64,000 nucleotides of DNA from Homalodisca vitripennis (GCF_021130785.1 NC_060210.1:186504501-186568500), one strand, 5' to 3'. Positions 12,801-25,100 are shown, counted from the first letter of the stretch. Made by a program: numbers and translations. The notes: generated by a model not told the origin, from the sequence alone.

Positions 12801-15373
12801 TGCTTGGATGGGTGACCGCTGAGCGATCTTGTCCTTGCAAATAGCGCCTGCCCGGCCATTGATGGTGCTTCGGAAGTCACCTTCAAGTTAGCTATAATTT
12901 TGCCTGGTAAAATAAGACATTCTCTACTAATTTGTTCGGTATGTTTAAATATATCGCATTTCGCACCACTTGGAAATTGTTGTATTGATTTTCAGGTTTT
13001 AGATTTTTTTAAACTGTCAGTTGCATCTGAGCGGCAGATTTGTTTGCGTCTTGTCAATAGATAATTATAAAAAAGTAAATTTTAAAAGATGCACATTTAT
13101 TTAAAATCCGTGTGTGTCAGAACAGGTGATACATAATTTATGAAAACGTTTCTTTTAACGCATGTGTTCGGACTGCCTGTATACTAATATGGATTTGATA
13201 GTCTGTACATTAATTAATTTGCTGTAATATCGGATTCAGGTGACTAACTTATGGAAATATTAAATAGAGTAAATAGTTACTAGACAAGAATAAAAGAATA
13301 ATATATATGTAACTATCATGTATATGTAATTTGGGTAATGTAATTTTTTTAATATTTGTTAAATAAATTGCATACTATAAAATAAAAGCTTTAGCAGTAG
13401 TCTGAGAAAAAGAATGTCTTCCGATGAGGATTTATTTTATTAATTTTACACGTGGAGTAACTTATACAGTGGGTGGTTTTGGTTAAATTGATATTCTGGT
13501 TTTAGAATCGATTTTAGTAATTCGACGATGCTATAAATAGTATTATCTTTTGTGTACGACTTTCAGGTTTATTCTTCAAGGAATTGGTGGATCTGATGAG
13601 GTCAAAGGTTGAGGGCACTCTTATTCCAGACAGAAAGATGTTTTACTATTGCGGGCACGATTTCACCCTCTTGGGCTTCCAAGGTATCCTGGGACTGGCG
13701 GATGGTCAGTCCGGGCTCCTGAGCACTAGAACTGGGTCTGCATTAATCTTTGAACTCCACAAAGACCTCCAAACGGATCTTTTCTACGTGCAGGTGAGAA
13801 CTAGAAATACTGGCATTTTTCATTAGCAATGAAGGAATCCCAACCTTAATGAATGATAATTTTGGTTTTGACTTTCTCGCCTTGTAATAGAAACTGACTT
13901 GGGGTTTAAGCCCTAATAATTTAAGGAAACTGGATGTTTTCCAAAGCAACTGATACGGGGGGAAACATATATGTGTTCAAATTTCTTAACCACTTCTCCC
14001 CATTTTGTATACAACTGCTGGTGACTCACCAACAACCAGCATCTGTTAATTAGGCATTTGTTGGAAAACACCGGTGGTTGGAACTCGATTCTTTCTTGCT
14101 CAATTCATAGCATATTATGTCATCACTTTATAGTTCGTTGACGTATTCCGATCGGCTTCTGTATGTATTAATATTTTTCAGAGTAAAATAGCCTTGAACA
14201 CTTACTTACATACTTACTGTAAGACTGTAGAATAGACAAAATTATTAGTTTTTTCCAAAAAGGTATATATTTGGTACTTATGAACATGACACATTTTAAC
14301 GAGATAAGAATTAAACATGTTTAATATTTTCTTACAATATCCTTCTATCATATATCGTACACATACTGCAAAATGATGCATCCTCATCTACAACTGGTTC
14401 TCTGTAGGCCTGATTTGAAGAAAGCCCAAATTAATGTTAAAATCATATTATTCCTCGTAGAGCTATAAAAATAATAATTTAAATATTCAGATGTAGTTTC
14501 TTAATGTGCTGTAACTAAAAAGTATTTTAAATGTAAAAATAACCCTACAATACACAGTTTGCACCTTGTTTAACCAGCCGAAAGCTAATTGACAGTGAAA
14601 TAGGACTTATTTAATTAGGTAGGTTTGGAATTTTAAGGCCTTTAAAAAACATAACATAAGAGCCACAAACTAAATCTTCAACAACCAACTACTGTACAAC
14701 ACCGTTCTGCTTTCAGTTATTATATTATTTATCAGTTCACAGATAGACGCATACTTTTTTTAGCTAAGATTTGTTTTCACGTAGAGAGAATTGTATATAT
14801 TAAAATATAAAACAAAATTTTACAGTTGCGACTTAATTATTATAGCTAAAATATTTTATTCTGTTTAGCGGTATTGATATGAATATGCATCTCTGGAGGT
14901 GCTACACACAGATAGAATGTGAATCTATCCTCAATGTAGAAGCTGTAAAGAGATAAAAAGTGAAATTATGTAACAATATCGCTGTTTTTATGTATAAATG
15001 GAAGGCGATATTGTGTAACTGTGTATTGTGGAAGATGGCATTGTATAACAATGTTCACGCTGCAGGTGCTGTACATTGTGGAAGAGAAACTGTATAAACA
15101 TATTCATTCTGCAGGTGCTGTACATTGTGGAATTTGAAATTGTATAACAATGTTCATGTTGCATGTGCTGTACATTGCGGAAGATGAAATTGTGTAACAA
15201 TGTTCACGTCGTAGGTGCTGCACATTGATGGAACGTCTTCGGACATGGAGCCTTCACACGTCGAAATCCCAGGTTGTAACTCTCCATGTGATCTTCGTCG
15301 TCTGTTGAACCTCACAGAGAAATACTACAACATCACAGATTGGAAAAAGGAGTGCCAGATTATTGAAGATTAA
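5518..15373 (+). CDS. Gene B: histidine acid phosphatase, complete, canonical catalytic motifs
   Basis: Seven exons: 5518-5700, 5832-5936, 7272-7511, 7735-7947, 11202-11328, 13567-13793, 15215-15373 (1254 nt, 417 aa), all with GT...AG introns and matching phases. The N-terminus (residues 1-23) has basic CRR then a hydrophobic stretch, so it is a signal peptide or signal anchor. Exon 2 carries RHGKRGP at residues 64-70, with R64, nucleophile H65 and R68. Exon 3 has R135 in the ERTIQSAQLFLAGLFPP segment, the third phosphate-binding Arg of the family. Exon 6 has CGHDF with H320 and acid D321. Several N-glycosylation sequons (e.g. NVT, NTT, NIT) fit a secretory glycoprotein. Expected role: acid hydrolysis of phosphomonoesters in lysosome, saliva, venom or another secretion; tissue cannot be inferred. 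The start at 5518 is the first ATG giving the signal sequence. Gene C is its closest relative here. Confidence 0.9.
6425..6490. repeat. Short interspersed repeat piece shared with 34675-34730
   Basis: The stretch with 'atggaaggattgtgaaggaa' and 'catttgccatcg' matches the reverse complement of a piece at about 34.68-34.73 kb in gene D intron 1. It lies in intron 2 of gene B and is probably a transposon fragment of unknown class. Confidence 0.45.
6796..6860. repeat. (TA)n microsatellite
   Basis: Uninterrupted TA dinucleotides, about 32 copies, directly abutting the SINE foldback that follows. Similar tracts occur at 26148-26180, 32773-32830 and about 58491-58552. Confidence 0.95.
6867..7217 (+). 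mobile_element. tRNA-derived SINE, copy 2, with foldback front end
   Basis: Two parts of the SINE family. 6867-6979 is a half-element flanked by 31-bp inverted tails: left arm begins 'tcaataaacattgaatcac', right arm ends 'gtgattcagtgtttattga', with a B box 'gggttcgagttcc' between. 6961-7217 is a second unit in plus orientation with 'ggtcttccgatcatatg' and then a tRNA-like region at about 7150-7215 (A box 'tggtgtagtgg', B box 'gggttcgagttcc'). Its normal 3' tail is missing. It lies in intron 2 of gene B, about 50 bp before exon 3. Confidence 0.7.
8105..8525. repeat. Unclassified interspersed repeat, copy 1 (intron 4 of gene B)
   Basis: Shares many blocks with 40885-41345 and, more weakly, 38335-38750: 'ggttcacttctggct', 'gtaattcgacaggtctagt', 'ctaagagtcaaa' and 'gactggagaggctggttcag'. 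It is about 420 bp long. No open frame is conserved between copies and I do not recognise the family. Confidence 0.65.
8888..10220 (-). mobile_element. Penelope-like retroelement remnant with inverted terminal repeats
   Basis: Left terminus (about 8888-9045) and right terminus (about 10075-10220) are inverted copies of each other, sharing 'gcctgaagatgaaacct' and flanking AT-rich sequence. Between them the minus strand encodes the end of a reverse transcriptase and then a GIY-YIG nuclease domain, the order typical of Penelope-like elements (PLEs). Most of the reverse transcriptase is absent, so the copy is internally truncated and dead. It lies in intron 4 of gene B. A short direct repeat 'atctgttaatga' flanks the inverted repeats (8842 and 10221) and may be a target-site duplication. 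Confidence 0.8.
9272..10035 (-). pseudogene. PLE reverse transcriptase C-terminus plus GIY-YIG endonuclease, frameshifted
   Basis: Reading leftwards, about 10035-9690 encodes a reverse transcriptase fragment containing RLVDDIFAIF (the catalytic xxDD box of motif C), then FLDVLVIRNE and YRKPTHTDRF, typical of PLE polymerases. A frameshift near 9690 moves the frame into a 129-aa open stretch (9661-9272). That stretch contains SGIYEIGCDDCDKIYIGQTKR-like sequence: GIY and YIG halves of a GIY-YIG nuclease with the CxxC-type insert seen in PLEs. A stop lies just upstream of the reverse transcriptase piece. Together these breaks make it non-functional. It is a mobile-element gene, not a host gene. 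Confidence 0.8.
11629..12445. mobile_element. Candidate transposon remnant with short inverted ends
   Basis: Left end contains 'acgtgacaacgtctt' (about 11671-11686) and the right end the inverted 'aagacgttgtcacgt' (about 12429-12443). The interior is GC-richer than its neighbours and carries a local duplication of 'ttatctgctttatcccgtgc' near 12283 and 12318. No transposase is visible. It lies in intron 5 of gene B. This is tentative: I infer it from one pair of inverted blocks. Confidence 0.35.
12768..12895 (+). mobile_element. 5S rRNA-derived SINE (SINE3-like)
   Basis: The stretch 'gcgtggctactgcttggatg' followed by 'ggtgaccgctg' closely resembles the internal pol III control region (A box, intermediate element, C box) of 5S rRNA. 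The rest does not match a full 5S gene and continues into an unrelated tail with 'ggaagtcaccttcaag'. This is the pattern of a 5S-derived SINE rather than a functional 5S gene. It lies in intron 5 of gene B. Confidence 0.65.
14955..15214 (+). repeat. 49-50 bp minisatellite abutting exon 7 of gene B
   Basis: Four to five units. Clear unit starts are at 15066, 15115 and 15165, and the next unit start is exon 7 itself at 15215. Each unit begins with a version of the exon start (gtgctgtacattgtgg against exon gtgctgcacattgatgg) and two of them are preceded by 'gcag'. The array therefore multiplies a decoy splice acceptor plus the first bases of the exon. Confidence 0.8.
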
Positions 15374-15763
15374 AAATGAAGGATAAAATTCTCGAATTGG
15401 TTTTTAATTCATTCCCATTAATTTTAATCGTGATACAAAGATTATTTGCATATATCGTTCCAAAAGTAAAACGCTAAAATCATGATGGTTTGTTTGTTAT
15501 TTCAACATATGCAAAGGTTAGCAACGACTTTAAAATACAAACTACTAATTTTTTTAAATTTAATAAATTTTGATGATATGTTTAAAGTTTGTTTTGATAA
15601 TGGAAGGATTGAAAAGTACAGACACAGTGTTAGGTTACCTGAGGAAAAGATCATATTGCAGATCACTCATTTCTTGTGTCACTGAATGTCCTGGTAAATT
15701 TCCTGAAAAACACTTGTTTCCCTCATTTTGGTACGAATAAGTTACAATTTACCAATTACGTAC

Positions 15764-15769
15764 AATAAA
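15764..15769 (+). promoter_or_regulatory. Possible poly(A) signal of gene B
   Basis: AATAAA about 390 nt after the stop of gene B. It is plausible, but other AT-rich variants lie closer. Confidence 0.3.
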
Positions 15770-18225
15770 ATAATTATGCAATTTCGCAACTTACACACAA
15801 TGTTTACGTTTTGGTCTATTTTTAGTGTGTTTGAGTAATAGTATTGTAAAATCCATGAATACTAATGGTAAAAGTTTATATTAAAGAAAAGCATTAATTT
15901 AGACTTCAGAATAGGCTCGATTTAAAAATTCGAATATCGGGAAATGTTAGGCATCACGATCTTCAATATCATTACTTTAGTTTGATGTATTTTACTTCTT
16001 TCAATCCATTACACCATATCTCACAAGCAAAATTGAATTTTTTTACAAACATAATTGTTAATGACACGTAAATCTGTATATTGTTATACAATTTTTGTAG
16101 TTTTGTAACAACAAAAGAAATAAATTATTAATTCCTAAAGAATCAGGACTTTTTTATTATTTTTTCAGTCAAAATTTTAAGTTTCAAAATGAAGAAGTGA
16201 CTTCACTGGCACTCAAAATATACGATTAAAATTATTTGGAACATATAGATTTTGTATTATTAGTATTAGTAAATGTAAATTGAAAACGGAGTAAAATCCA
16301 GCAATCAGGTTACGATTTAACATGAATATAAAAATAATTATTGAAATTGTATGCGACTTAATCGTAAAGCTGATATTATCTTTCTAAGAATAGTATAGGT
16401 TATTATTTAAAGTTGTCACTCAGTAATCATATATAACTATCAGTATCCTCACCCTACGCTACAAATACAGTCACAAAAACGCCCTTTACTTTCAATCTGG
16501 AATTATTGCTACATAGTAATGTAACTAATCAAATCTGAAATAGTTAACACCTTATTTGTTTCAGCTCCTTTGCTTCTATAACATATTATAGATTTTAAAA
16601 TTAAAAGTTGGCCTACATTGGTTATTGATTTTTGACTGATTAGCATCTTACTAATTGTGATACATTTCCAGTTATTTTAACTACCTACATCATTTAGAGT
16701 AACAATAAAAGTATTTACATATGAAAAAATCTAAACATTTGAAATATTTTGTGGTGCTATTTTTGCAAGCCAATGTATGTGTCATAACACTTTTTTGATT
16801 AAAGTAGGCTACTTTTGGTGTGAACTGTTGTGGTTCATAACTTGTGGTGTTGTTGTGTTTTTCTCTTGTGATGTTTTACAAACGAACGTAAACCAATAAA
16901 TATAATATATTTTAAACCAAATAACAAATATTTGGTTTAAAAAACATTATATCCTTTTTAAAAGGGGAGATTCCTTTAGATCATTAAACCTCAGGAAAAC
17001 TGAGAGTTTTTAATCCATCTTAAAACTTTCCATTTAAATATATCGATAAGACAAACGTATGGGTAATAATTTTATACTAAATACATAAAAACCAAGATAA
17101 AAAATACCAAAATAATGCCTCACGATTTCTGTTTAGAGCAAAAATAATAATCATGTTTCTACGTTCGCATGAAGTAGAAGTGTTAATGATGGATTGTTGC
17201 GGTTTCCAGTTTCTGCCTCCAAGAAGCCTTCCCTAGAAATGTCTTCAAGGGACGTGTAAAAAGTGTTTATGCAACCTAAACGTTAGCACAGACTGAGAAA
17301 AGTGGTAAGTAAGAGAAATCCATTCTTAGTTTTGACATATCAAGCAATACCATCATGACAACCATGTCAACTTTAACTTGTAATTTCTTGAACAAAATAT
17401 TAAAAAGTTCTTATGATGTTTGAAATTCTAAATTCATAAGTAATCTTGATAGTCAAATTACATACATTTTTCGTTTGCTCACAATTGTTTGGGATAGTTA
17501 TGAAACCTTAAAACATCACATTTTAGAGTTTTCCTAAGAAATAGTTTTAGTAACTTGTAAAAAAGTTTAGAATTGAAGTAATCTGAAAATTTAGAAATGT
17601 CTTTCTTTAGTTAAAACTTAAAGTAACTATTTAAATAGTCTAGAATATTTAATAATCTTCTTTAACAAACTTTATACATGAACTAAGTGGGATACGAATG
17701 CCAATCACTTCTTCATACTTAGATTAGTAATTAGATTCCGTGTGAAATTTGCCTATGATACATACAATTCTTTTATTACAACACAATAATATGGTTCCTG
17801 TTTTTATATGATTTATATGTATACTAAATTATTAATATAACAACATTAACTTACACAATTCAGATCAGTTAAAGTTAATGTGAGACAAGTATACTGCAAA
17901 GAGACTTTTACTTAAGTATATAATAAATATATATTATACAATTTAGCCACAAAACACCCTGAAGAGTCAACTGTTGTAAGATGATCTTCCCCATTACAAA
18001 GCTTTTAAGCATCATGCACTTTTGTGGCCTTATTTTTTATAGCATCGTTATGGAAGACATCTAATTTTAAATATATTATCAGTACGTTTCCAAACACATT
18101 TTTTGAATTTATTGTGAGGTTTATTTTTTTTATGTTTAAAATGTCAAATACGTAAATGTGAGTATGTAGAGTATATAAGTATGCATCCTTAGTTGGATTC
18201 TGTTCGTCCACCTGAGCATACAGAT
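15770..18225. other. Spacer downstream of gene B
   Basis: AT-rich, no exon or element recognised. It leads into the 50-bp satellite. Confidence 0.5.
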
Positions 18226-21200
18226 TTCTGTTGCCTTCTGTCAAATTGAGAACGACAAACTTCTTGTTCGTAGATTTGTGTTGCCTTATGTCAAAATGAG
18301 AACGACAAACTTCCTATTTGTAGATTTCTCTTGCCTTCTGTCAAATTGAGAACGGCAACCTTCCTGTTACTAGAATTCTCTTGCCTTCTGTCAAATTGAG
18401 AACGACAACCTTCCTGTTAGTAGATTTCTCTTGCCTTCTGTCAAATTGAGAACGACAACCTTCCTGTTAGTAGATTTCTCTTGCCTTCTGTCAAATTGGG
18501 AACGCCAACCTTCCTGTTAGTAGATTTCTCTTGCCTTCTGTCAAATTGAGAACGACAACCTTCCTGTTAGTAGAATTCTCTTGCCTTCTGTCTAATTGAG
18601 AACGACAACCTTCCTGTTCGTAGAATTGTGTTGAATTCTGTCAAATTGAGAACGACAACCTTCCTGTTAGTAGATTTCTCTTGCCTTCTGTCAAATTGAG
18701 AACGACAACCTTCCTGTTAGTAGAATTCACTTGCCTTCTGTCAAATTGAGAACGACAACCTTCCTGTTAGTAGATTTGTGTTGCCTTCTGTCAAAATGAG
18801 AACGACAAACTTCCTGTTTGTAGATTTGTGTTGCCTTCTGTCACAATGAGAACGACAAACTTCCTGTTTGTAGATTTGTGTTGCCTTCTGTCAAAATGAG
18901 AACGAAAAACTTCCTGTTTGTAGATTTATGTTGCCTACAGTCAAAATGAGAACGAAAAACTTCCTGTTTGTAGATTTATGTTGCCTACAGTCAAAATGAG
19001 AACGACAAACTTCCTGTTTGTAGATTTGTGTTGCCTTATGTCAAAATGAGAACGACAAACTTCCTGTTTGTAGATTTGTGTTGCCTTCTGTCAAAATGAG
19101 AACGACAAACTTCCTGTTTGTAGATTTCTGTTGCCTTCTGTCAAATTGAGAACGACAAACTTCCTGTTTGTAGATTTGTGTTGCCTTCTGTCAAAATGAG
19201 AACGACAAACTTCCTGTTTGTAGATTTGTGTTGCCTTCTGTCAAATTGAGAACGTCAAACTTCCTGTTTGTAGATTTGTGTTGCCTTCTGTCAAAATGAG
19301 AACGACAAACTTCCTGTTTGTAGATTTGTGTTGCCTTCTGTCAAATTGAGAAAGACAAACTTCCTGTTAGTAGATTTCTCTTGCCTTCTGTCAAATTGAG
19401 AACGACAACCTTCCTGTTAGTAGAATTCTCCTGCCTTCTGTCAAATTTAGAACGATAACCTTCCTGTTAGTAGATTTGTGTTGCCTTCTGTCAAAATGAG
19501 AACGACAAACTTCCTGTTTGTAGATTTGTGTTGCCTTCTGTCAAAATGAGAACGACAAACTTCCTGTTAGTAGATTTCTCTTGCCTTCTGTCAAATTGAG
19601 AACGACAAACTTCCTGTTTGTAGATTTGTGTTGCCTTCTGTCAAAATGAGAACGAAAAACTTCCTGTTTGTAGATTTATGTTGCCTACAGTCAAAATGAG
19701 AACGACAAACTTCCTGTTTGTAGATTTGTGTTGCCTTATGTCAAAATGAGAACGACAAACTTCCTGTTTGTAGATTTGTGTTGCCTTCCGTCAAAATGAG
19801 AACGACAAACTTCCTGTTTGTAGATTTGTGTTGCCTTCTGTCAAACTGAGAACGACAACCTTCCTGTTTGTAGTTTTCTGTTGCCTTCTGTCAAATTGAG
19901 AACGACAAACTTCCTGTTTGTAGATTTGTGTTGCCTTCTGTCAAAATGAGAACGACAAACTTCCTGTTTGTAGATTTGTGTTGCCTTCTGTCAAATTGAG
20001 AAAGACAAACTTCCTGTTAGTAGATTTCTCTTGCCTTCTGTCAAATTGAGAACGACAACCTTCCTGTTAGTAGAATTCTCCTGCCTTCTGTCAAATGGAG
20101 AACGACAACCTTTCTGTTAGTAGATTTCTCTTGCCTTCTGTCACATTGAGAACGACAACCTTCCTGTTAGTAGAATTCACTTGCCATCTGTCAAATTGAG
20201 AACGACAACCTTCCTGTTAGTAGATTTGTGTTGCCTTCTGTCAAAATGAGAACGACAAACTTCCTGTTTGTAGATTTGTGTTGCCTTCTGTCAAAATGAG
20301 AACGACAAACTTCCAGTTTGTAGATTTGTGTTGCCTTCTGTCAAATTGAGAACGAAAACCTTCCTGTTTGTAGATTTCTGTTGCCTTATGTTAAAATGAG
20401 AACGACAAACTTCCTGTTTGTAGATTTGTGTTGCCTTCTGTCAAAATGAGAACGACAAACCTCCTGTTTGTAGATTTGTGTTGCCTTCTGTCAAACTGAG
20501 AACGACAACCTTCCTGTTTGTAGTTTTCTGTTGCCTTCTGTCAAATTGAGAACGACAAACTTCCTGTTTGTAGATTTGTGTTGCCTTCTGTCAAAATGAG
20601 AACGACAAACTTCCTGTTTGTAGATTTGTGTTGCCTTCTGTCAAAATGAGAACGACAAACTTCCTGTTTGTAGATTTGTGTTGCCTTCTGTCAAAATGAG
20701 AACGACAAACTTCCTGTTTGTAGATTTGTGTTGCCTTCTGTCAAATTGAGAAAGACAAACTTCCTGTTAGTAGATTTCTCTTGCCTTCTGTCAAATTGAG
20801 AACGAAAACCTTCCTGTTAGTAGAATTCTCCTGCCTTCTGTCAAATGGAGAACGACAACCTTTCTGTTAGTAGATTTCTCTTGCCTTCTGTCACATTGAG
20901 AACGACAACCTTCCTGTTAGTAGAATTCACTTGCCATCTGTCAAATTGAGAACGACAACCTTCCTGTTAGTAGATTTGTGTTGCCTTCTGTCAAAATGAG
21001 AACGACAAACTTCCTGTTTGTAGATTTGTGTTGCCTTCTGTCAAAATGAGAACGACAAACTTCCAGTTTGTAGATTTGTGTTTGCCTTCTGTCAAATTGA
21101 GAACGAAAACCTTCCTGTTTGTAGATTTCTGTTGCCTTCTGTCAAATTGAGAACGACATACTTCCTGTTTGTAGATTTGTGTTGCCTTCTGTCAAAATGA

Positions 21201-21325
21201 GAACGACAAACTTCCTGTTTGTAGATTTGTGTTGCCTTCTGTCAAATTGAGAAAGACAAACTTCCTGTTTGTAGATTTGTGTTGCCTTCTGTCAAAATGA
21301 GAACGACAAACTTCCTGTTCGTTTC
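18226..21325. repeat. 50-bp satellite array, about 62 units, with higher-order structure
   Basis: Unit of 50 bp containing 'acttcctgtttgtagatttg' and 'ttgccttctgtcaaaatgag'. Two main variants alternate in blocks: one with 'gtttgtagatttgtg' and 'aaaatgag', the other with 'gttagtagatttctc' and 'aaattgag'. A marker unit with 'gagaaagacaaac' recurs at 19351, 20001, 20751 and 21252, so intervals are whole multiples of the unit (650, 750 and 501 bp; one unit near 21080 has an extra base). Several units after 20001 and after 20751 match almost exactly, indicating a recent block duplication. The array sits between the convergent 3' ends of genes B and C. Confidence 0.97.
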
Positions 21326-22145
21326 ATCTCTGTACATTCTAACGCTGACCCATATGCACCACAGCCTGTTATCGGGAAGTCAAAACTGTTACGCTGTCAG
21401 TTGGTACAAATAAATTTATTTGTTTCAATAATGAGTTAATTCTTATAAGTAATACATTTACATTTCGTAACTAAGTCTAATACAGGTAAAGTTTATTGAA
21501 CAATGGTAGGAAATACCTAAACATTTATAGCAATTTAACTACGATCTGAAATTATAGTCTTTCCAGTAGAGAGTTATCAAACCTTTTATGAATCATGCAG
21601 TAAAAACCCCGGATTAAATACAGGCATGTTAATACTAAACAGTGCTAGTATAATTAATTTTATACGCATATTTGGGATCATAGCCTGAAAAATTAATTAA
21701 ATTAACAAACTTATAAATTCGTCATTTGGAAATATCGATAGAAATTTATAATTGATTTACTATTATCTTAAAGATAAAACAACATAATCATTTTAAAACT
21801 GACACTGGTCCATTTTATTTCAACTGAGGTTTACAAATTTATTTAGAATAAAAAAAAATATCATACAAAGCTATTGAAAAAGAGAAGCAATTTCAAAACT
21901 AAGCGATCTTGCCTGGTCACCTCCACTCTAATGATAAATAAATTTTCAAAAAAATTGAAATAAAATATGTTATACGTTAAAAGTAAAATGTTAGGTTAAA
22001 TCAGTTAACATTCTGTAACTAAAACCAATAGAGTTTTAAAACTGTACACATTCTGAAATTAACTATATTTTGTTTGTTTGTATTATAAGATTAATTTTAA
22101 CACGAATTAACTAGACATTTAGACAAAAAGTATTGAAGCAATTAA
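21326..22145. other. 3' flank of gene C
   Basis: AT-rich sequence between the satellite and the stop of gene C. On the minus strand AATAAA occurs at 21838-21843, about 300 nt after the stop, a possible poly(A) signal. I see nothing else. Confidence 0.4.
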
Positions 22146-25100
22146 CTATATGTCTATAATTTGGCACTCTCTCTTCCAGTTTGTAATGTTGTGGTATTTC
22201 TCAGTGATGTTCATCAGCAGATGAAAGTCACAGGGAGAGTCACAGCCGGGGATGTTGATGTCTAGGGGTTCCAAATCTGGAGAGGCTCCGTCTATGTACA
22301 ATACCTGGAACATGTAGACAAAGCAGAATGTTGAGTCTAAATTCACTGACCGTCTAGAAAAGCGAAAAGGAAATGTAACTGACTTTCTTGTTTATTAAAC
22401 CTCAATCTTACGTTTCTAAGAGTTCTCAGAGTTCAACGATAGCACAAGTAACAGCTAAAATTATTTTTAATTCTGATTACACAATAAGTTTTCTAAAGTT
22501 TGGCTAGTGGTCATGGGTAGTTTTAAAGATAATTTAAAACACATACAGATAGACAGGCAGTAAAGAAACACAGATAGAGCATTGGTTGAATTATTTTTGG
22601 ATCCTCTTGGCCCACGGATTAAAATCCTTAAAATTGTAATGAGAGTAATGACAAATTCAAACACCAAGGTTTATTTCCCTAACGTTTAAAACAAACTACA
22701 TGGAAATCGCTTTATAGTTCTTCAAAGTGACTCCGATGTAAAGTGAATTTAAATTATCCTCCAAAATCATACCATACGAGAGTGCAATGACAACGTCTGC
22801 AGATCTAAAATAAACAAACTGTAGTACAATTTGAAAAACATAACGTAACTATAATTGGAAGGGGTCTAAAAAAGGTTTGCAAAGCTGTGATGTCGAAACG
22901 ATAAAAAGAGTTCGCTTTGAGGTCACCGACTTTTGTGGATCTCTTCAGACGATTATGACTCCAGATTTCAGGATTCTCGGTTCGATATAATAAAAAGTAG
23001 CCGATTTTCATTTACAGCCCATAATTAACTGTAGTTTGTTATAGTATTGTAAGATTAGTTAATGATATTTTCTATTAATATCTTAATTTGAGATTGTAGC
23101 ACAACTACACGGAACATACTTCCTCATTGTGTACATAAACAAATCCCTATACTTGACTTCCGGTTTCTTATAGTAATAACTAATAAACGTGTAAATAACA
23201 AGAAATTACTCGTGGCTTCGCACACAATTTCGTAGGTTTTGAACCAGTATGAGCATTTATAGTTCGTGTAAATTACATTTCCGATGCCAATGTTGAGTTT
23301 GCCTTCTTCCTACGATCAAAACAATTATTTTAAAGTGTATTTTTATGGCCATAGTAATTAACTTCGTTCTTAGTGTTATTTTATTCCATGGTTGATTTTG
23401 CTTTGTTTCTCATATAAGAAAATATATATCACAGATCAGAGACGTTTCTGTTAAAAGAAAACTAAGATGGGTTTTATAACAATCTTAAATTTAATGTAAT
23501 TCTTAGATAGTAACTTTGTATTTTATGTCTAATATTGAATGCTTGCTATATTTCAAATTATATTAACAATGACAACGTTTTACTTGTTTGTTTCTTTAGA
23601 AACTAGAAAATGTTTTAAATATTTTAGAAAATTTAAAGCTAGAACTCGTATATTTGTTACAACATAGTCCAGAGAACATTCACCTAGCATAGCACTGCTT
23701 TAAAGAGAATATTTGGGATAAAATTGTTTTAGAATTACATTATGTTTTAGAACATTTTCTAATGTAGACGAGTACTTTGACGAAATTTAAAAACGGCATG
23801 CAATCTAATGGTTACTCCTTAAGCAATTTACAAACAATGAATGTAAACAAATTGAAAATTGTGGATAAAGTAATAATAATTTGTTGTACTGGCATAAAAA
23901 AAATGTTTAAGCAGAAAAGTTGGTTAATGTTTCATGACTTTAAATGCCAAGTTGGGTTTTGTTGCGTAGGCCGGAGGGATTTTCGAAATAATAATTGGCC
24001 TATATTTATCCCAGGTATCCTAAGAATGTATATGTTTGCGCGTGAAACCAAAACAAACAGATACCTTTCACAACTATAATATGAATAGCCTTTTACACCA
24101 GACTACTATCGACCGCTTGGAAACTAAGGCGGTCGTATGAAATAGTGAATACTTTTAATCTGGTTTGTAACTTAAATTAATCAAAGTGAACGAAAAATGT
24201 TAGAAAGTAAGTCTTTACTCCACTCTGTAAGAGTTAAAGATCTGAGGAAATACTTGATATTTTGTGAATTTCTCACCTGAACGTAAAACATCTCAGTTTG
24301 CAGATCTTTGTGGAGCTCGAATATTAAGGCAGATCCCGTCCTTGCATTAAGGCGGCCAGTTGGATCGTGCGTCAATCCCAGGACACCTTGTAATCCCAGG
24401 AGGGTAAAATCATGCCCGCAGAAGTAGAACATCTTCCTGTCTGGGCGCAGGGTACCCTCGATCTTCGACCTCATCAGTTTCGTAATTTCCTTAAAATATA
24501 CACCTGCAATTTGAAAGCTAGAGTGATGTACAATAATTATATAATAATAATACTTAACGTGATTAATAACCTGATCACTAACTGGTTTTAAAAGCACTCT
24601 CGGTTTTGACAAGATATACTAATACATTACCCTCTATTAATCTAATCTGTGTGTCCGAGCCCACAGAAGCCGCCCTCATTGTTCGGTCGGCCAAGAAAGT
24701 CAAGTTTCGCTGATAGACTTCGTCCATCCAACTGGGCAGTGGAAGTCCTTCTTCAATCTGTTGAAGTATGAAGGCACTTGTTAATACTTTGAAGTAAATG
24801 TGTCGCATTATATAAATTGTAAAAGTGTAAGGATTGAACACAATTTAATAAAACATCTTTAGAATATTTCTTTTAGCTAAATAAAAATTAAATTGCTTTA
24901 AACATATTAAAGATGTTGTGACAGATACTGGATGTTGTGAGGCTAACTAATATATAAAGTTAAATCAGAATCGGAGGATATGAAAATTGTTAATTGTAAT
25001 AAGTATTATGACTTATATATGAGCACAAACAAAATACGTAATAGTCGCCAAATTATAATTGATTATCTTGTTCGACATCAGTACGTATGAGTTCAGTATT

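Noticed and set aside
12768..12860. Functional 5S rRNA gene
   Set aside because: Only the internal promoter portion resembles 5S; the ends do not.
18226..21325. Possible CRISPR-like regular repeat
   Set aside because: Units are directly adjacent with no unique spacers and vary gradually; the setting is eukaryotic. It is a satellite.
23777..24079. 100-codon plus frame in gene C intron 6
   Set aside because: AT-rich chance frame antisense to the gene, no recognisable motif.
24109..24134. Short hairpin 'cgaccgcttgg...' in gene C intron 6 as a terminator or ncRNA
   Set aside because: An 8-bp stem alone in an intron is too little to support a function.
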